DNA from: Bradyrhizobium diazoefficiens
GTDB lineage: Bacteria; Pseudomonadota; Alphaproteobacteria; Rhizobiales; Xanthobacteraceae
Direction: 5' to 3'
NCBI RefSeq assembly: GCF_016616425.1
Contig: NZ_CP067101.1
Location: 2,480,001 to 2,544,000, forward strand
Length of the DNA: 64,000 bases
Each line of letters starts with the position of its first letter. Position 1 is the stretch's first letter. Position numbers and translations under genes: made by a program. The notes beneath the pieces were generated by a model, which saw only the letters and a list, made by a program, of their open reading frames with translations, was not told the origin of the DNA and made no database searches. Shown here in pieces: positions 1 through 8,484 of this stretch.

Positions 1-1232
1 TTTGCAAAATTTCGGAATGGGAAGAGCCGTGCGATGAATTCGATCACGCAGGCCGACGCCGACCGCATGTTCAGGGTAATTACCCCTGGCGCCTCTTCGG
101 CCATGCCACGCAAATAGCCATCCTTGATCTTTTGGGCGTGAGCATCCGGGGCGACCCGTGCGAGATACTCACTCTCCAGCAACGCGGCATCGTAAACGCC
201 TCGATCCATCAGGCTTGATCCGCCTGGAAAGACATAATCTACGCGCCCATAGACCTCTTCGATCCGGCGTTCGCCGGTCGGCGTCTCTCGGGTAGGTATC
301 GCCACGCCAACATCGAACAGCGGCATCGCAAAATAGGCGCTCAACCGATCCGCGATATGGCGTCCCTCGGCAGTATCGACGCAGGAGAAAAGCATGTCGG
401 CTTCGGATGCGGCCAAAATCGCTTCCGCCGCGGCAATTGAATCCGAAATAGGAATAACCTCGCAATCGGGACGGTACCGGCGGATCGCGTTCGCGAACAT
501 CTCGACCTTGAGTGAGCCGATATCTTGAAGGCCCGAATTCAGGATTCGGTTGAGATTGCGCCCCTCCAGTCGGTCGAAATCGATCAGGATGATTTCACCG
601 ATCCCCAGACGCGCCAACTGTTCGGCCACGATCGAGCCTGTTCCCGACACACCGATTACACAAACACTTAGCCTTGCGAGCCAGGCGCGCATCCCGCTGG
701 TAAAGGCCATTGCCCGCACCATAGGGCCGGCAGCCGTCGCACCTTCGTTCCACCATGAGAAAATATCGGTGCCGACGACCATGGTCAGATCGACATTTCG
801 GGCGGCCCGGCCATTCGCGTAGATGCGGGCACGCATCGCTCCGTCCGGTATCATAATTGCAGAACCCGCAACCTGATCGGTGCCCTGTTGAAGCGCGCTC
901 ATCAGCGCTACGTCGCTTTTGTCGTCGACGTCGGAAAACGCGTAGAACCCGCCAGGATGAGAATGCACTGCGATTATGACGTCACCGCGTGGTCCTGCCC
1001 GGTCTATGGCCGCTTCCACAAATTCGCCCGGCCATGTGATTGAATCCGGCCTTCGTGTGCAGTGCGCATACGGCACCACGATGATCTCACGACCAAGCAG
1101 TTTTTTCCGGCGCTCGCCAACCTGCCTACAGAGAAGCAGAGCGGCGGCCTCAAGGCCGTCGCCTGGAAAAAGATGATCCTGCAATTGATCGGCGACCTTT
1201 TGAGGAAGAACCAGCGTTGCCTGCCGCTTCAT
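1..1232 (-). CDS. JAB protease-E1 (ThiF) fusion, C-terminus outside window
   Basis: My translation of the minus strand from the ATG at 1232 stays open to base 1 (410 codons), so the gene is partial. Residues about 1-150 form a JAB/JAMM metalloprotease domain with H90-S-H92-P and S100-D101 (JAMM pattern HxHP...SxxD). Residues about 180 onward are a ThiF/E1 adenylation domain with the nucleotide loop G194-V-S-G-T-G199, an acidic strand near D218, and Arg/Asn residues at 225-229. JAB enzymes process or remove ubiquitin-like proteins, and E1 domains adenylate them. The start overlaps the stop of the E2/ubiquitin-like gene in an ATGA, so the two are translationally coupled. C284 sits in a plausible place but I cannot assign it as the thioester cysteine. 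The missing C-terminus may hold it. Confidence 0.85.
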   Translation of the reverse strand, partial: MKRQATLVLPQKVADQLQDHLFPGDGLEAAALLLCRQVGERRKKLLGREIIVVPYAHCTRRPDSITWPGEFVEAAIDRAGPRGDVIIAVHSHPGGFYAFSDVDDKSDVALMSALQQGTDQVAGSAIMIPDGAMRARIYANGRAARNVDLTMVVGTDIFSWWNEGATAAGPMVRAMAFTSGMRAWLARLSVCVIGVSGTGSIVAEQLARLGIGEIILIDFDRLEGRNLNRILNSGLQDIGSLKVEMFANAIRRYRPDCEVIPISDSIAAAEAILAASEADMLFSCVDTAEGRHIADRLSAYFAMPLFDVGVAIPTRETPTGERRIEEVYGRVDYVFPGGSSLMDRGVYDAALLESEYLARVAPDAHAQKIKDGYLRGMAEEAPGVITLNMRSASACVIEFIARLFPFRNFA

Positions 1233-1966
1233 CGCTCAACCTCACGGCGCAAGGATTCATCGACAAGCGCGAGATGCGTCGCGAGAGTATCCCGGGCGGC
1301 ATCCCACTGCCGGTGGCGAGACCAGCGCTGAAAAGGCAAGCCCGTCACAGTTTCCGTGTGCTGGGTCTGCCCAATTGTTGCGCCCGACTGGAGTGCCAGC
1401 GCAGGACTGCAATAGAACATGTCGAGTTGGGCGCCCGGATAACTGACCGGTACCTCGATCGCAATATCCGTCACGGATACGTTGTAGCCGGGTGGGACGG
1501 GGTAGTTGCGAAGCAAGAGCCAGCGGCGGCCCACATCGACCAATGTCTCCCAGCGCAGCCCGAGATCATCGAGGTGCCGCTCATCCTGGGGCAACATCGC
1601 GAACTCGACGCGGCGCGCTGCCGCCATTTCGCCGTTGTTGATCTGCCGGGGTGTCAGCCGCAGCTTCTCGATGCCTTTGTGGCGCAGATCAATCACGTAG
1701 TTGAGGTCGACTTCCTTCTTCGGCTCGCCCGCGACCTTCAGGATGATGATCCAGGGCGTGTCGGGATTAAAGCCGGCCTGCTTGATAGCGTGCCGCACGA
1801 CGATTTCCGGGTGAGGCGATTCGATGACCACACCCTGGACGTTGAGCTTCCACGGCCCACCATCGTGGTGAGGATGTTCACCGTGATGATGGTGGTGGCC
1901 ATCATGGCTGTGGTCCTTCTCGCTACGCCCGCCGTCCTCCGGCGTTCTGTCAATTTCCGCGTTCAT
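1229..1966 (-). CDS. Ubiquitin-like (multiubiquitin) domain fused to prokaryotic E2 family E
   Basis: This 245-aa protein has three parts. Residues 19-34 are a native histidine-rich segment. Residues about 38-113 read as a beta-grasp ubiquitin-like domain of the multiubiquitin type (WKLNVQG..., ending near RQINNGE). Residues about 119-245 read as prokaryotic E2 family E, with the characteristic YPGAQLDMFYC patch. C186 in that patch is the only candidate active-site cysteine I see nearby. Modifier and conjugating enzyme are therefore one polypeptide. A GGAGG ribosome site lies 7 nt before the ATG. The downstream gene overlaps by 4 nt and encodes JAB plus E1, which completes a ubiquitin-like conjugation set. 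Related bacterial sets are associated with phage defence, and that role is inferred here. Confidence 0.85.
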   Translation of the reverse strand: MNAEIDRTPEDGGRSEKDHSHDGHHHHHGEHPHHDGGPWKLNVQGVVIESPHPEIVVRHAIKQAGFNPDTPWIIILKVAGEPKKEVDLNYVIDLRHKGIEKLRLTPRQINNGEMAAARRVEFAMLPQDERHLDDLGLRWETLVDVGRRWLLLRNYPVPPGYNVSVTDIAIEVPVSYPGAQLDMFYCSPALALQSGATIGQTQHTETVTGLPFQRWSRHRQWDAARDTLATHLALVDESLRREVER

Positions 1967-2030
1967 ATGTGCCTCCGTGTGGCGCTAGTGCTCCGGTCGT
2001 TTCAACTTTGGGTGACCGGCAGGATAGACT

Positions 2031-2054
2031 TTGCTACGGTGCTACGTCAGATTC
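2031..2054. promoter_or_regulatory. Candidate WYL-regulator operator between divergent genes
   Basis: The 101-bp gap between the divergent ubiquitin-like and WYL genes holds two copies of GCTACG in tandem (within 2031-2046), followed by TCAGATTC. A closely similar string, TTGCTACGTCCAATTC, occurs at 3098-3113 just before the RecB-like helicase gene. Recurrence at two promoters of one locus suggests a shared regulator site. That the WYL protein binds it is inference. Confidence 0.35.
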
Positions 2055-2067
2055 GGACGTGGCCGGC

Positions 2068-3090
2068 ATGCGCTTGGACAAAACGAAGAAAATCCTCGAA
2101 CTCGCCCGCGCACTGGCAAGTAGCGCCGAGGGCCTGACGCTGGACGAAATGTGTCAGGTGACTGGTTGCGGACGCCGTACTGTCGAACGCATGCGCGACA
2201 CCATCCGCGATGTATTCCCCCAGATGCAGGAAATCTCCGATCACCCGACGAAGCGCTTCCACATTCCCAAGGGCCTTGATGGTTTCTTTCAGGACCCCAC
2301 GGCGGAAGAACTAAGCGATCTCGGCATAGCGGTGGCAGAACTGCGTGAGGCGGGCGCTACAGCCCGGGCCGAGTCCATGACGCAACTCGGTACAAAGATA
2401 CGTGCGGCGATGCGACACGGGCGGCGGCGTGCAACCGAAACTGACGTGGAAGCCCTTTTGCGGGCCGAACTCATTGCGGTTCAGGCTGGACCGAAGCCAG
2501 CGGAAGACCCGGCTGTCTTAATGGTCCTTCGCAAAGCGCTGCTCGGTATGAAGATGTTGCGGTTTACCTATTACGGCGGCTCAAGACCGGGCGCCTTACG
2601 CGACGTTATTCCGTTTGGCATCATTTTTGGCCGCATGAACTATCTTATCGGCGCGGACGCCGGAGCCACGAAGCCCAAGAACTGGCGTCTCGACCGCATC
2701 GAAAACATCGAATGCCTGGATACGGCAGCTGCCCCGCCCGCCGATTTTGACCTTGTTAAATTTGCCAACACTGCCTTTGCCTACTTCGAAGGACAGCAGG
2801 AAGATATCGTGCTGCACGTCCTGCCGAGCGGGATGGATGACTTCAAGAGCTATCGTTTCCATTCCAGCCAAACAGTCGAGGATCATCCCGAAGGTGGCGT
2901 CATCGTAAGATTTCGCGCCAGCGGCATGCTCGAACTGGCCTGGCATCTCTTTACGTGGGGCAACAAGATCGAGATTGTCGAGCCGGTCTCCTTGCGCCAG
3001 CAACTGACCACTGAATTGCGGGTGGCGCTGGCGCACCATGAGGAGCCACTACGTTTTGGCTATAACCTCGATACCAAAAAAGCGTCCTGA
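2068..3090 (+). CDS. WYL-domain transcriptional regulator
   Basis: The protein is 340 aa from the ATG at 2068. An in-frame upstream start at 1969 would add 33 low-quality residues and overrun the divergent promoter. The N-terminus (residues 1-60) is a DeoR-like winged helix with a helix-turn-helix around LTLDEMCQVTGCGRRTVERM. The WYL module spans about residues 163-225 (FTYYGGS..., then NYLIGADAG, then WRLDRIENIE), followed by a WCX-type C-terminal domain. WYL proteins sense nucleic acid or nucleotide ligands and commonly control defence islands. Here the gene is divergent from the ubiquitin-like cassette and lies 54 bp before the helicase gene, so it probably controls both. Confidence 0.88.
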   Translation: MRLDKTKKILELARALASSAEGLTLDEMCQVTGCGRRTVERMRDTIRDVFPQMQEISDHPTKRFHIPKGLDGFFQDPTAEELSDLGIAVAELREAGATARAESMTQLGTKIRAAMRHGRRRATETDVEALLRAELIAVQAGPKPAEDPAVLMVLRKALLGMKMLRFTYYGGSRPGALRDVIPFGIIFGRMNYLIGADAGATKPKNWRLDRIENIECLDTAAAPPADFDLVKFANTAFAYFEGQQEDIVLHVLPSGMDDFKSYRFHSSQTVEDHPEGGVIVRFRASGMLELAWHLFTWGNKIEIVEPVSLRQQLTTELRVALAHHEEPLRFGYNLDTKKAS

Positions 3091-3097
3091 TTTTTAG

Positions 3098-3113
3098 TTG
3101 CTACGTCCAATTC
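3098..3113 (+). promoter_or_regulatory. Candidate second copy of the WYL-locus operator
   Basis: TTGCTACGTCCAATTC lies between the WYL gene stop and the helicase start. It resembles the 2031-2054 element (TTGCTACG and GCTACGTCAGATTC). It would place the helicase under the same control as the divergent cassette. This rests on two sites only. Confidence 0.3.
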
Positions 3114-3144
3114 TGTCGCATCATGCCTTTTACATGTCCAACCC

Positions 3145-6100
3145 ATGAAGCCGCTTTCAGCGTCCCGCCTTAACGACTTTCTCGGCTGTCCGCACCAATC
3201 GGCCCTTTGGCTCGACGGTATTAAGCCGGAGGGTAAGGGCGATGCGACGCTTGAGCTTACTCGCGACAAGGGTTTCGAGCACGAAGCAACGGTCCTTGCC
3301 CAGCTCGAAAAGCTGCATGGTCCCGCTGAACACATCAAAGCCGAGGGAAGTCTGGCTGATCGCGTGCAGCTCACACGAGAGGCGATCGAGCGTGGGGCGA
3401 GGCTCATCTACCAAGGAGCGCTGGCCGAGGAGCCGTGGCTCGGTTACCCGGACTTCATTTTGCAAACCGGCACACCACAGGCGCGGCGCTTTGAACCCGA
3501 GGATGCCAAGCTTTCGCGCAAAGCCAAGGGCGAGCATCTGCTCCAGCTCGGGATCTATGCCGAATTGCTTGAAACCTTGTTTGGCATTCGCGTTCAGAGC
3601 GGTGCGATCCACGTCGCAATGAATGAACCAGAACGCTTCGACCTCAGGCGAACCCGATACATTCTTAGTCGCCTCAAGCGCGGTTTCGAGCGTTTCGTGG
3701 CCGATAAGGCACGGATCACGAGACCGCAGCCTTGTGCCGCATGTTCGCAGTGCGATTTTAAGACCCGTTGCGAAGACGAATGGCGGAAGGCCGATAGCCC
3801 TTTTTTCGTCGCGGGCGTTAGCGGCGCGCAGGTGATAAAACTGGCGGCCGCCGGTGTTCAGACACTTTCCCAGCTTGCAGCGCTGCCGCCGGTTAGCAAG
3901 ATCGACGGCATGGGCGCCGATACGGTCGCAAAGCTATCTGCCCAGGCTCGCCTTCAGCTCAACGCCGCGAAAAGTGGTCAGCACGCTTTCGAACTGCTGC
4001 CGACGTCGCGGGGGCGCGGATTTGCGATGCTCCCCGCGCCTGATGATGGCGATCTCTTCTTTGATATGGAGGGCGACCCGCTCTCAGGTCAAGGTCTCGA
4101 ATATCTGTTCGGTATCTTTGGACGCTTCACCGGCGCGAAAGAGCCGGCGTTCAAGCCCATCTGGGCTCACAATCCAACCGAAGAAAAGGCCGCGTTTGAA
4201 GCCACGATACGGCTCTTTGTCGAGCAGATCGCGCGGCATCCCGGGGCACATATTTATCACTATGCTGCCTATGAGCCCTCGCACCTCAAAATTCTTGCCA
4301 TGCGCTACGCAACGATGGAGGCAGAGCTCGATCAGCTCCTGCGCGAGCGCCGCTTCGTTGATCTCTATCGCGTAGTGGTCCAATCGCTTCGAGCCTCAAC
4401 CGAGGCCTATTCACTCAAAGACCTTGAAGCCATCTATTGGCACGCGCGAACCGGCGAGGTGAAGACCGCGTCCAGCAGTATTGTGGAATATGAGCGCTGG
4501 TGCCTTACCGGAGACAGCGCAATCCTCCAATCCATCGCGGACTACAACCAGGATGACTGCGTATCGACCGCACATTTGCGGGACTGGCTGGAAGGCTTGC
4601 GGCCCGTCGGCATCAACCTTGAAATCGTCGATGACACGCGCGAGGAGAAGCGCGAACGATCGGTCGAACGCGCCCAGCTAGAGGCGCGTAAACAGGCACT
4701 CGCGGCGAATGTCCGCGCCTCGTCGCACGGAGACGCGCGTTTGCGTGAATTGGTGGCGGAGTTGCTGTGGTTTCATCAGCGATCGCAAAAGCCTGGATGG
4801 TGGGCGCTTTTTGAGCGGCAGGCCTGGTCCGAAGATGAATTGATCGATGACGCCGAAAGCCTTGGCGGTTTGCGGCTCGATCCCAATACGCCTGCGGTTC
4901 AAGTGGAGCAGTCGAAGGATACGTCTTATGTCTTCCCGCCGCAGGGTACGAAACTGAAAGTCGGTGATACGCCAAGTATTGCCGAAACCGTAGGCTACGC
5001 CGGGAGCATCGTGAAGATTTCGGCCGAGGACGGCACCGTTGTGCTGCGCCGTGGCGTGAAATCCGGACCGATGCCGGATCGGTTCAGTCTCGTACCCGCG
5101 CCGATAAATTTGCAAGGTCGTCCTAATGCCGTGCTTGCTTTTGCCGATCGCTTTGTTCGCGGTTCTGGTCGCGAAGACCAGGCGTTGGTCGATCTGCTCA
5201 TGCGCCGCGCGCCTCGCCTGAAGGGCCGTGCCGCGGCCCCAATCCGGAGCCTTGGTGAGCCGCTTACCGACGCCGTGATCCGCGCCGTGATGGATCTCGA
5301 CAACAGTTATCTTTTTATTCAGGGACCTCCGGGCACCGGTAAGACGTACAACGCCGCTCACGCTATCGTTGCTCTATTGCGTGCTGGAAAGCGCGTAGGC
5401 GTTTCATCGAACTCCCATAAAGCGATCAATAAGGTGCTTGGGGAGGTGGAAAAACTCGTAGCAAAGGCGGGCTTTCGTTTTAACGGCGTCAAGAAGGGCA
5501 ACAAGGATAATCCAGAAACAGGGTTTGAGAGCCTCAACATCACGACGATCACGGATTCAAAGCAGGCAACAGTTGCGCATCGGCTCGTGGGCGGCACGGC
5601 GTTTCACTTCTGCACGGAAGATCAACGCGAGACTTATGATTATCTATTCGTCGATGAAGCAGGACAGGTGTCTCTCGGCAATCTCGTTGCCATGGCAGGC
5701 GCTGCCGCCAATATTGTTCTTATTGGCGATCAGATGCAATTGCCGCAGCCGGTGCAGGGTGTGCATCCCGGAGAAACCGGACTGTCTTCCCTGGAGTATC
5801 TTCTTGAAGGCAAGGCAACGGTAGCTGAGGATCACGGTATCCTGTTGAACGAGACGCGCAGGTTGCATCCCGCATTATGCCGCTTTATTTCGGAAGCCAT
5901 CTATGACGGACGGCTGGAAGCGCATCCGTCAACAGAAGAACGTTATCTCGTGCTTAATCGAGATGCGCATCCTGCGCTTCGATCGGCTGGATTGTCCTTC
6001 GTTCCTGTCGCGCACTACGGCTGCACGCAATCGAGCCGGGCCGAGGCAGAGGCTATCGTGGAGCTCGTCAAGAATGCTTGCACTCATAGCGTGGCTCGCA

Positions 6101-6477
6101 ACGGCAAAGAGATGCCGGTAACGTTGAAGGATATTCTAATTGTTGCGCCGTATAACCTTCAGGCGAATCTTCTCAAACAGCTTTTACCCGAAGGTGCGCA
6201 GGTGGGCACGGTCGATAAGTTTCAGGGGCAAGAGGCTGCTATCGTTATCGTGTCCATGACAACTTCAAGGGGCACCGAGGCTCCGCGTGGTACTGAATTC
6301 TTATTCAACCCAAATCGGTTCAACGTTGCTGTGAGCCGCGCCGAGTGCGTGGCGATTGTGGTCCATGGTGCCGAGCTTCTGGACGGGGCCTGGACCAAGA
6401 TCGAGGACCTTCGCCGTCTCAATCTGTTCGCGCATGCCGAGGCAATTGCGGAAGCCGGGAAAGGGGCATCTGAGTAA
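3145..6477 (+). CDS. RecB-like nuclease/RNase H-like/SF1 helicase fusion (TM0106-type)
   Basis: This is a 1110-aa three-part nucleic-acid enzyme. Residues about 1-215 are a PD-(D/E)xK RecB/Cas4-like nuclease: a YPDFIL strand, E-x-x-DAK near 115-125, and a cysteine cluster CAACSQCDFKTRC near 197-209 typical of an iron-sulfur site. Residues about 300-500 resemble an RNase H-like 3'-5' exonuclease domain (DMEGD, later DYNQDDC). The C-terminal half is a Dna2/UPF1-like SF1 helicase with Walker A GPPGTGKT near 727, DEAG Walker B near 836, and a terminal VGTVDKFQGQE plus NVAVSRA. Lone members are usually called TM0106-family nucleases. Here it sits between the WYL gene and AbiE, and a motif shared with the WYL promoter precedes it, so it may be an effector of the defence locus. 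Confidence 0.88.
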   Translation: MKPLSASRLNDFLGCPHQSALWLDGIKPEGKGDATLELTRDKGFEHEATVLAQLEKLHGPAEHIKAEGSLADRVQLTREAIERGARLIYQGALAEEPWLGYPDFILQTGTPQARRFEPEDAKLSRKAKGEHLLQLGIYAELLETLFGIRVQSGAIHVAMNEPERFDLRRTRYILSRLKRGFERFVADKARITRPQPCAACSQCDFKTRCEDEWRKADSPFFVAGVSGAQVIKLAAAGVQTLSQLAALPPVSKIDGMGADTVAKLSAQARLQLNAAKSGQHAFELLPTSRGRGFAMLPAPDDGDLFFDMEGDPLSGQGLEYLFGIFGRFTGAKEPAFKPIWAHNPTEEKAAFEATIRLFVEQIARHPGAHIYHYAAYEPSHLKILAMRYATMEAELDQLLRERRFVDLYRVVVQSLRASTEAYSLKDLEAIYWHARTGEVKTASSSIVEYERWCLTGDSAILQSIADYNQDDCVSTAHLRDWLEGLRPVGINLEIVDDTREEKRERSVERAQLEARKQALAANVRASSHGDARLRELVAELLWFHQRSQKPGWWALFERQAWSEDELIDDAESLGGLRLDPNTPAVQVEQSKDTSYVFPPQGTKLKVGDTPSIAETVGYAGSIVKISAEDGTVVLRRGVKSGPMPDRFSLVPAPINLQGRPNAVLAFADRFVRGSGREDQALVDLLMRRAPRLKGRAAAPIRSLGEPLTDAVIRAVMDLDNSYLFIQGPPGTGKTYNAAHAIVALLRAGKRVGVSSNSHKAINKVLGEVEKLVAKAGFRFNGVKKGNKDNPETGFESLNITTITDSKQATVAHRLVGGTAFHFCTEDQRETYDYLFVDEAGQVSLGNLVAMAGAAANIVLIGDQMQLPQPVQGVHPGETGLSSLEYLLEGKATVAEDHGILLNETRRLHPALCRFISEAIYDGRLEAHPSTEERYLVLNRDAHPALRSAGLSFVPVAHYGCTQSSRAEAEAIVELVKNACTHSVARNGKEMPVTLKDILIVAPYNLQANLLKQLLPEGAQVGTVDKFQGQEAAIVIVSMTTSRGTEAPRGTEFLFNPNRFNVAVSRAECVAIVVHGAELLDGAWTKIEDLRRLNLFAHAEAIAEAGKGASE

Positions 6478-6577
6478 GCAATTGGTTTGGAAAAACCTCT
6501 ATTTATCAATACAAGCTTGAGTTAGAACGGTGTTTTTAAACTATGCGTTGGTTTGAAACTGTGCTATATTATCAACT

Positions 6578-7432
6578 ATGGATAGACGAAGAGGCAAACT
6601 TCTAAACCGGCTCGCGAGCATCCTCCCGGAAGGCATGCTCGTCGATGCGGCGTGGCTCAGGGTCCACGGCTATTCGACCCAACTGCAGCATCAGTACGTC
6701 AAATCAGGTTGGCTTGAACAGCCAACCCGCGGCGTCTTCCGTCGACCGCGCGGGAGTCTGAGTTGGCAAGAGGTGGTGATCTCACTTCAGACGATCCTCA
6801 ACTATTTGCCTCTTGTCCTCGGAGGACGAACGGCCCTCGAACTGCAGGGCTATGCGCATTACCTTCCGCAATCAACCACCCGCGTCCATCTCTATGGACC
6901 GACGGCCCCACCACCGTGGGTTCACAAGCTGCCGCTGCCCGTCAAGTTAGTTTACCACAATGACCGGCGGCTCTTCAAAAACGAACCCGTCGCAAAAGGC
7001 ATAAGCAGCATCCGTTGGAATGTCGAAACTGGGAAGATGCTCGACGTCAAGGCCTTTCGAGGAGGCGACGTAGTCCAACTGAACTGGGGACAGTGGGATT
7101 GGCCTTTGACGTTATCGACGCCGGAGCGCGCTGTCTTTGAATTGCTGGACGAATTGCCCAACAACGAAAGCTTCGCGCAGGTCGATGCACTGCTTGGCGG
7201 CCTCGCCAATCTTCGGCCGGATCGCTTGCAAAAGCTCCTGCGGGATTGTGCGAGCGTGAAGGTCAAGCGCCTTTTCTTTTACTTTGCCGACCGCCACTCG
7301 CATGCCTGGCTTAAGCGCCTCAGCAAAGACGGCGTCGATCTGGGCCAAGGCAAACGCATGCTCGTTCGTGGTGGCGTCCTCGATCCAACCTATCAGATAA
7401 CCGTCCCCGGAGACCTCAATGGCGTTCGCTGA
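6578..7432 (+). CDS. Type IV antitoxin, AbiEi family
   Basis: This 284-aa protein begins with a winged-helix domain (residues about 15-70, including the conserved VKSGWLEQPTRGVFRRP stretch). It continues into the AbiEi C-terminal domain (VLGGRTALELQGYAHYLP near 85-105). AbiEi antitoxins repress their own promoter and counter the AbiEii nucleotidyltransferase without binding it stably. The 100 bp upstream are markedly AT-rich, with TATATT at about 6565, and would contain the autoregulated promoter. The stop overlaps the next gene by 14 nt, the usual AbiE arrangement. Confidence 0.85.
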   Translation: MDRRRGKLLNRLASILPEGMLVDAAWLRVHGYSTQLQHQYVKSGWLEQPTRGVFRRPRGSLSWQEVVISLQTILNYLPLVLGGRTALELQGYAHYLPQSTTRVHLYGPTAPPPWVHKLPLPVKLVYHNDRRLFKNEPVAKGISSIRWNVETGKMLDVKAFRGGDVVQLNWGQWDWPLTLSTPERAVFELLDELPNNESFAQVDALLGGLANLRPDRLQKLLRDCASVKVKRLFFYFADRHSHAWLKRLSKDGVDLGQGKRMLVRGGVLDPTYQITVPGDLNGVR

Positions 7433-8330
7433 CGTCTACAAGAAACAGGTCGCGCTCCTCCTGCTAGTCCTTCCGTTCGTCACGGAGGAAGAGTGCTTCG
7501 CCCTGAAAGGTGGCACTGCGATCAATCTGCTCGTGCGCGATATGCCACGCCTCTCGGTCGATATTGATCTCACGTATGTTCCTGTTGCGCCGCGCGCTGA
7601 ATCCCTTGCCAACATTGACTCGGCGATGAAGCGCGTCGTCGGCAAGATCAAAGAGAAAATTCCCGGCGCGCAAGTCCACGAGACTCAAAGAGAGGGGGCT
7701 ATCGTCAAACTTGTCGTTCGTTTCCAGAACGTCCAGATCAAGATTGAAGTCACGCCTGTGCTTCGCGGATGCGTCTTCGAGCCCGTTTTAACTTCGGTAC
7801 GCCCGGCCGTTGAGAAAGAGTTTGGGTTTGCGGAGGCCCGCACCGTGTCCTTCGCCGACCTCTATGCCGGAAAAATTGTCGCGGCTTTGGATCGGCAGCA
7901 TCCGCGCGATCTATTCGATGTTCGTGATCTGCTGGCCAATGAAGGCATCACGGATGAGATCCGTAAGGCGTTTCTTGTCTACCTGTTGAGCCACGATCGT
8001 CCGATGTCCGAGGTGCTTGCATCACCCCAGAAGGATATCAGCGACGAATTTCTTCATGGGTTTGAAGGTATGACCGAGAAGCCCGTCTCAAAGGACGAAC
8101 TGATAGCCGCGCGCAAGAAGCTCGTTGATGAGATTGTCGGCAAGATGCCCGACGATCACCGAAAATTCCTGGTGTCGTTCGAGCGCGGTCAACCAGACTG
8201 GGATCTCTTAGGCGTGCGTGGCGCGGCCAATCTCCCAGCCGTCAAATGGCGCCAACAGAACCTTGACAAGCTTTCGAAGGAAAAGCGGGATCGGCTTGTC
8301 GCGAACCTCGAAAAAGTCCTGTCGGGTTAG
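7419..8330 (+). CDS. AbiEii/AbiGii family nucleotidyltransferase toxin
   Basis: The protein is 303 aa. The nucleotidyltransferase core is visible at residues about 28-52: KGGTAINLL followed by R-LSVDIDL, matching the GG...(S)xDxDL motif of the DUF1814/AbiEii fold. A later FADLYAGKIVAALDRQHPRDLFDV stretch (about 146-170, broken here only for description) matches the second conserved block. AbiEii toxins transfer nucleotides to RNA targets and arrest growth, giving abortive infection. The start lies inside the antitoxin gene, so expression is coupled. Confidence 0.88.
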   Translation: MAFADVYKKQVALLLLVLPFVTEEECFALKGGTAINLLVRDMPRLSVDIDLTYVPVAPRAESLANIDSAMKRVVGKIKEKIPGAQVHETQREGAIVKLVVRFQNVQIKIEVTPVLRGCVFEPVLTSVRPAVEKEFGFAEARTVSFADLYAGKIVAALDRQHPRDLFDVRDLLANEGITDEIRKAFLVYLLSHDRPMSEVLASPQKDISDEFLHGFEGMTEKPVSKDELIAARKKLVDEIVGKMPDDHRKFLVSFERGQPDWDLLGVRGAANLPAVKWRQQNLDKLSKEKRDRLVANLEKVLSG

Positions 8331-8484
8331 TTGAGTATTTGATCCTCGATACCATTAGGGGATTGATTTTATTGCGCTTTACTGGAAATGCTTTGACTAA
8401 GTCGGCGACGGTGCCCACTCTCGCAATGAACTGCCCAAAGTTGCCACGCTTTTCTTTCTCAACCCAATTTGGTCTTATGATTTG

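Noticed and set aside
1864..1912. Histidine-rich stretch in the ubiquitin-like/E2 gene looked like an artificial affinity tag
   Set aside because: The codons are mixed with Glu, Asp and Gly, the frame is natural, and the sequence lies 18 residues inside the protein, so it is a native His-rich segment.
1217..2137. Long plus-strand open frame opposite the E2 gene
   Set aside because: It is antisense to a gene with two clear domains and has no recognisable family. It is a high-GC shadow frame.
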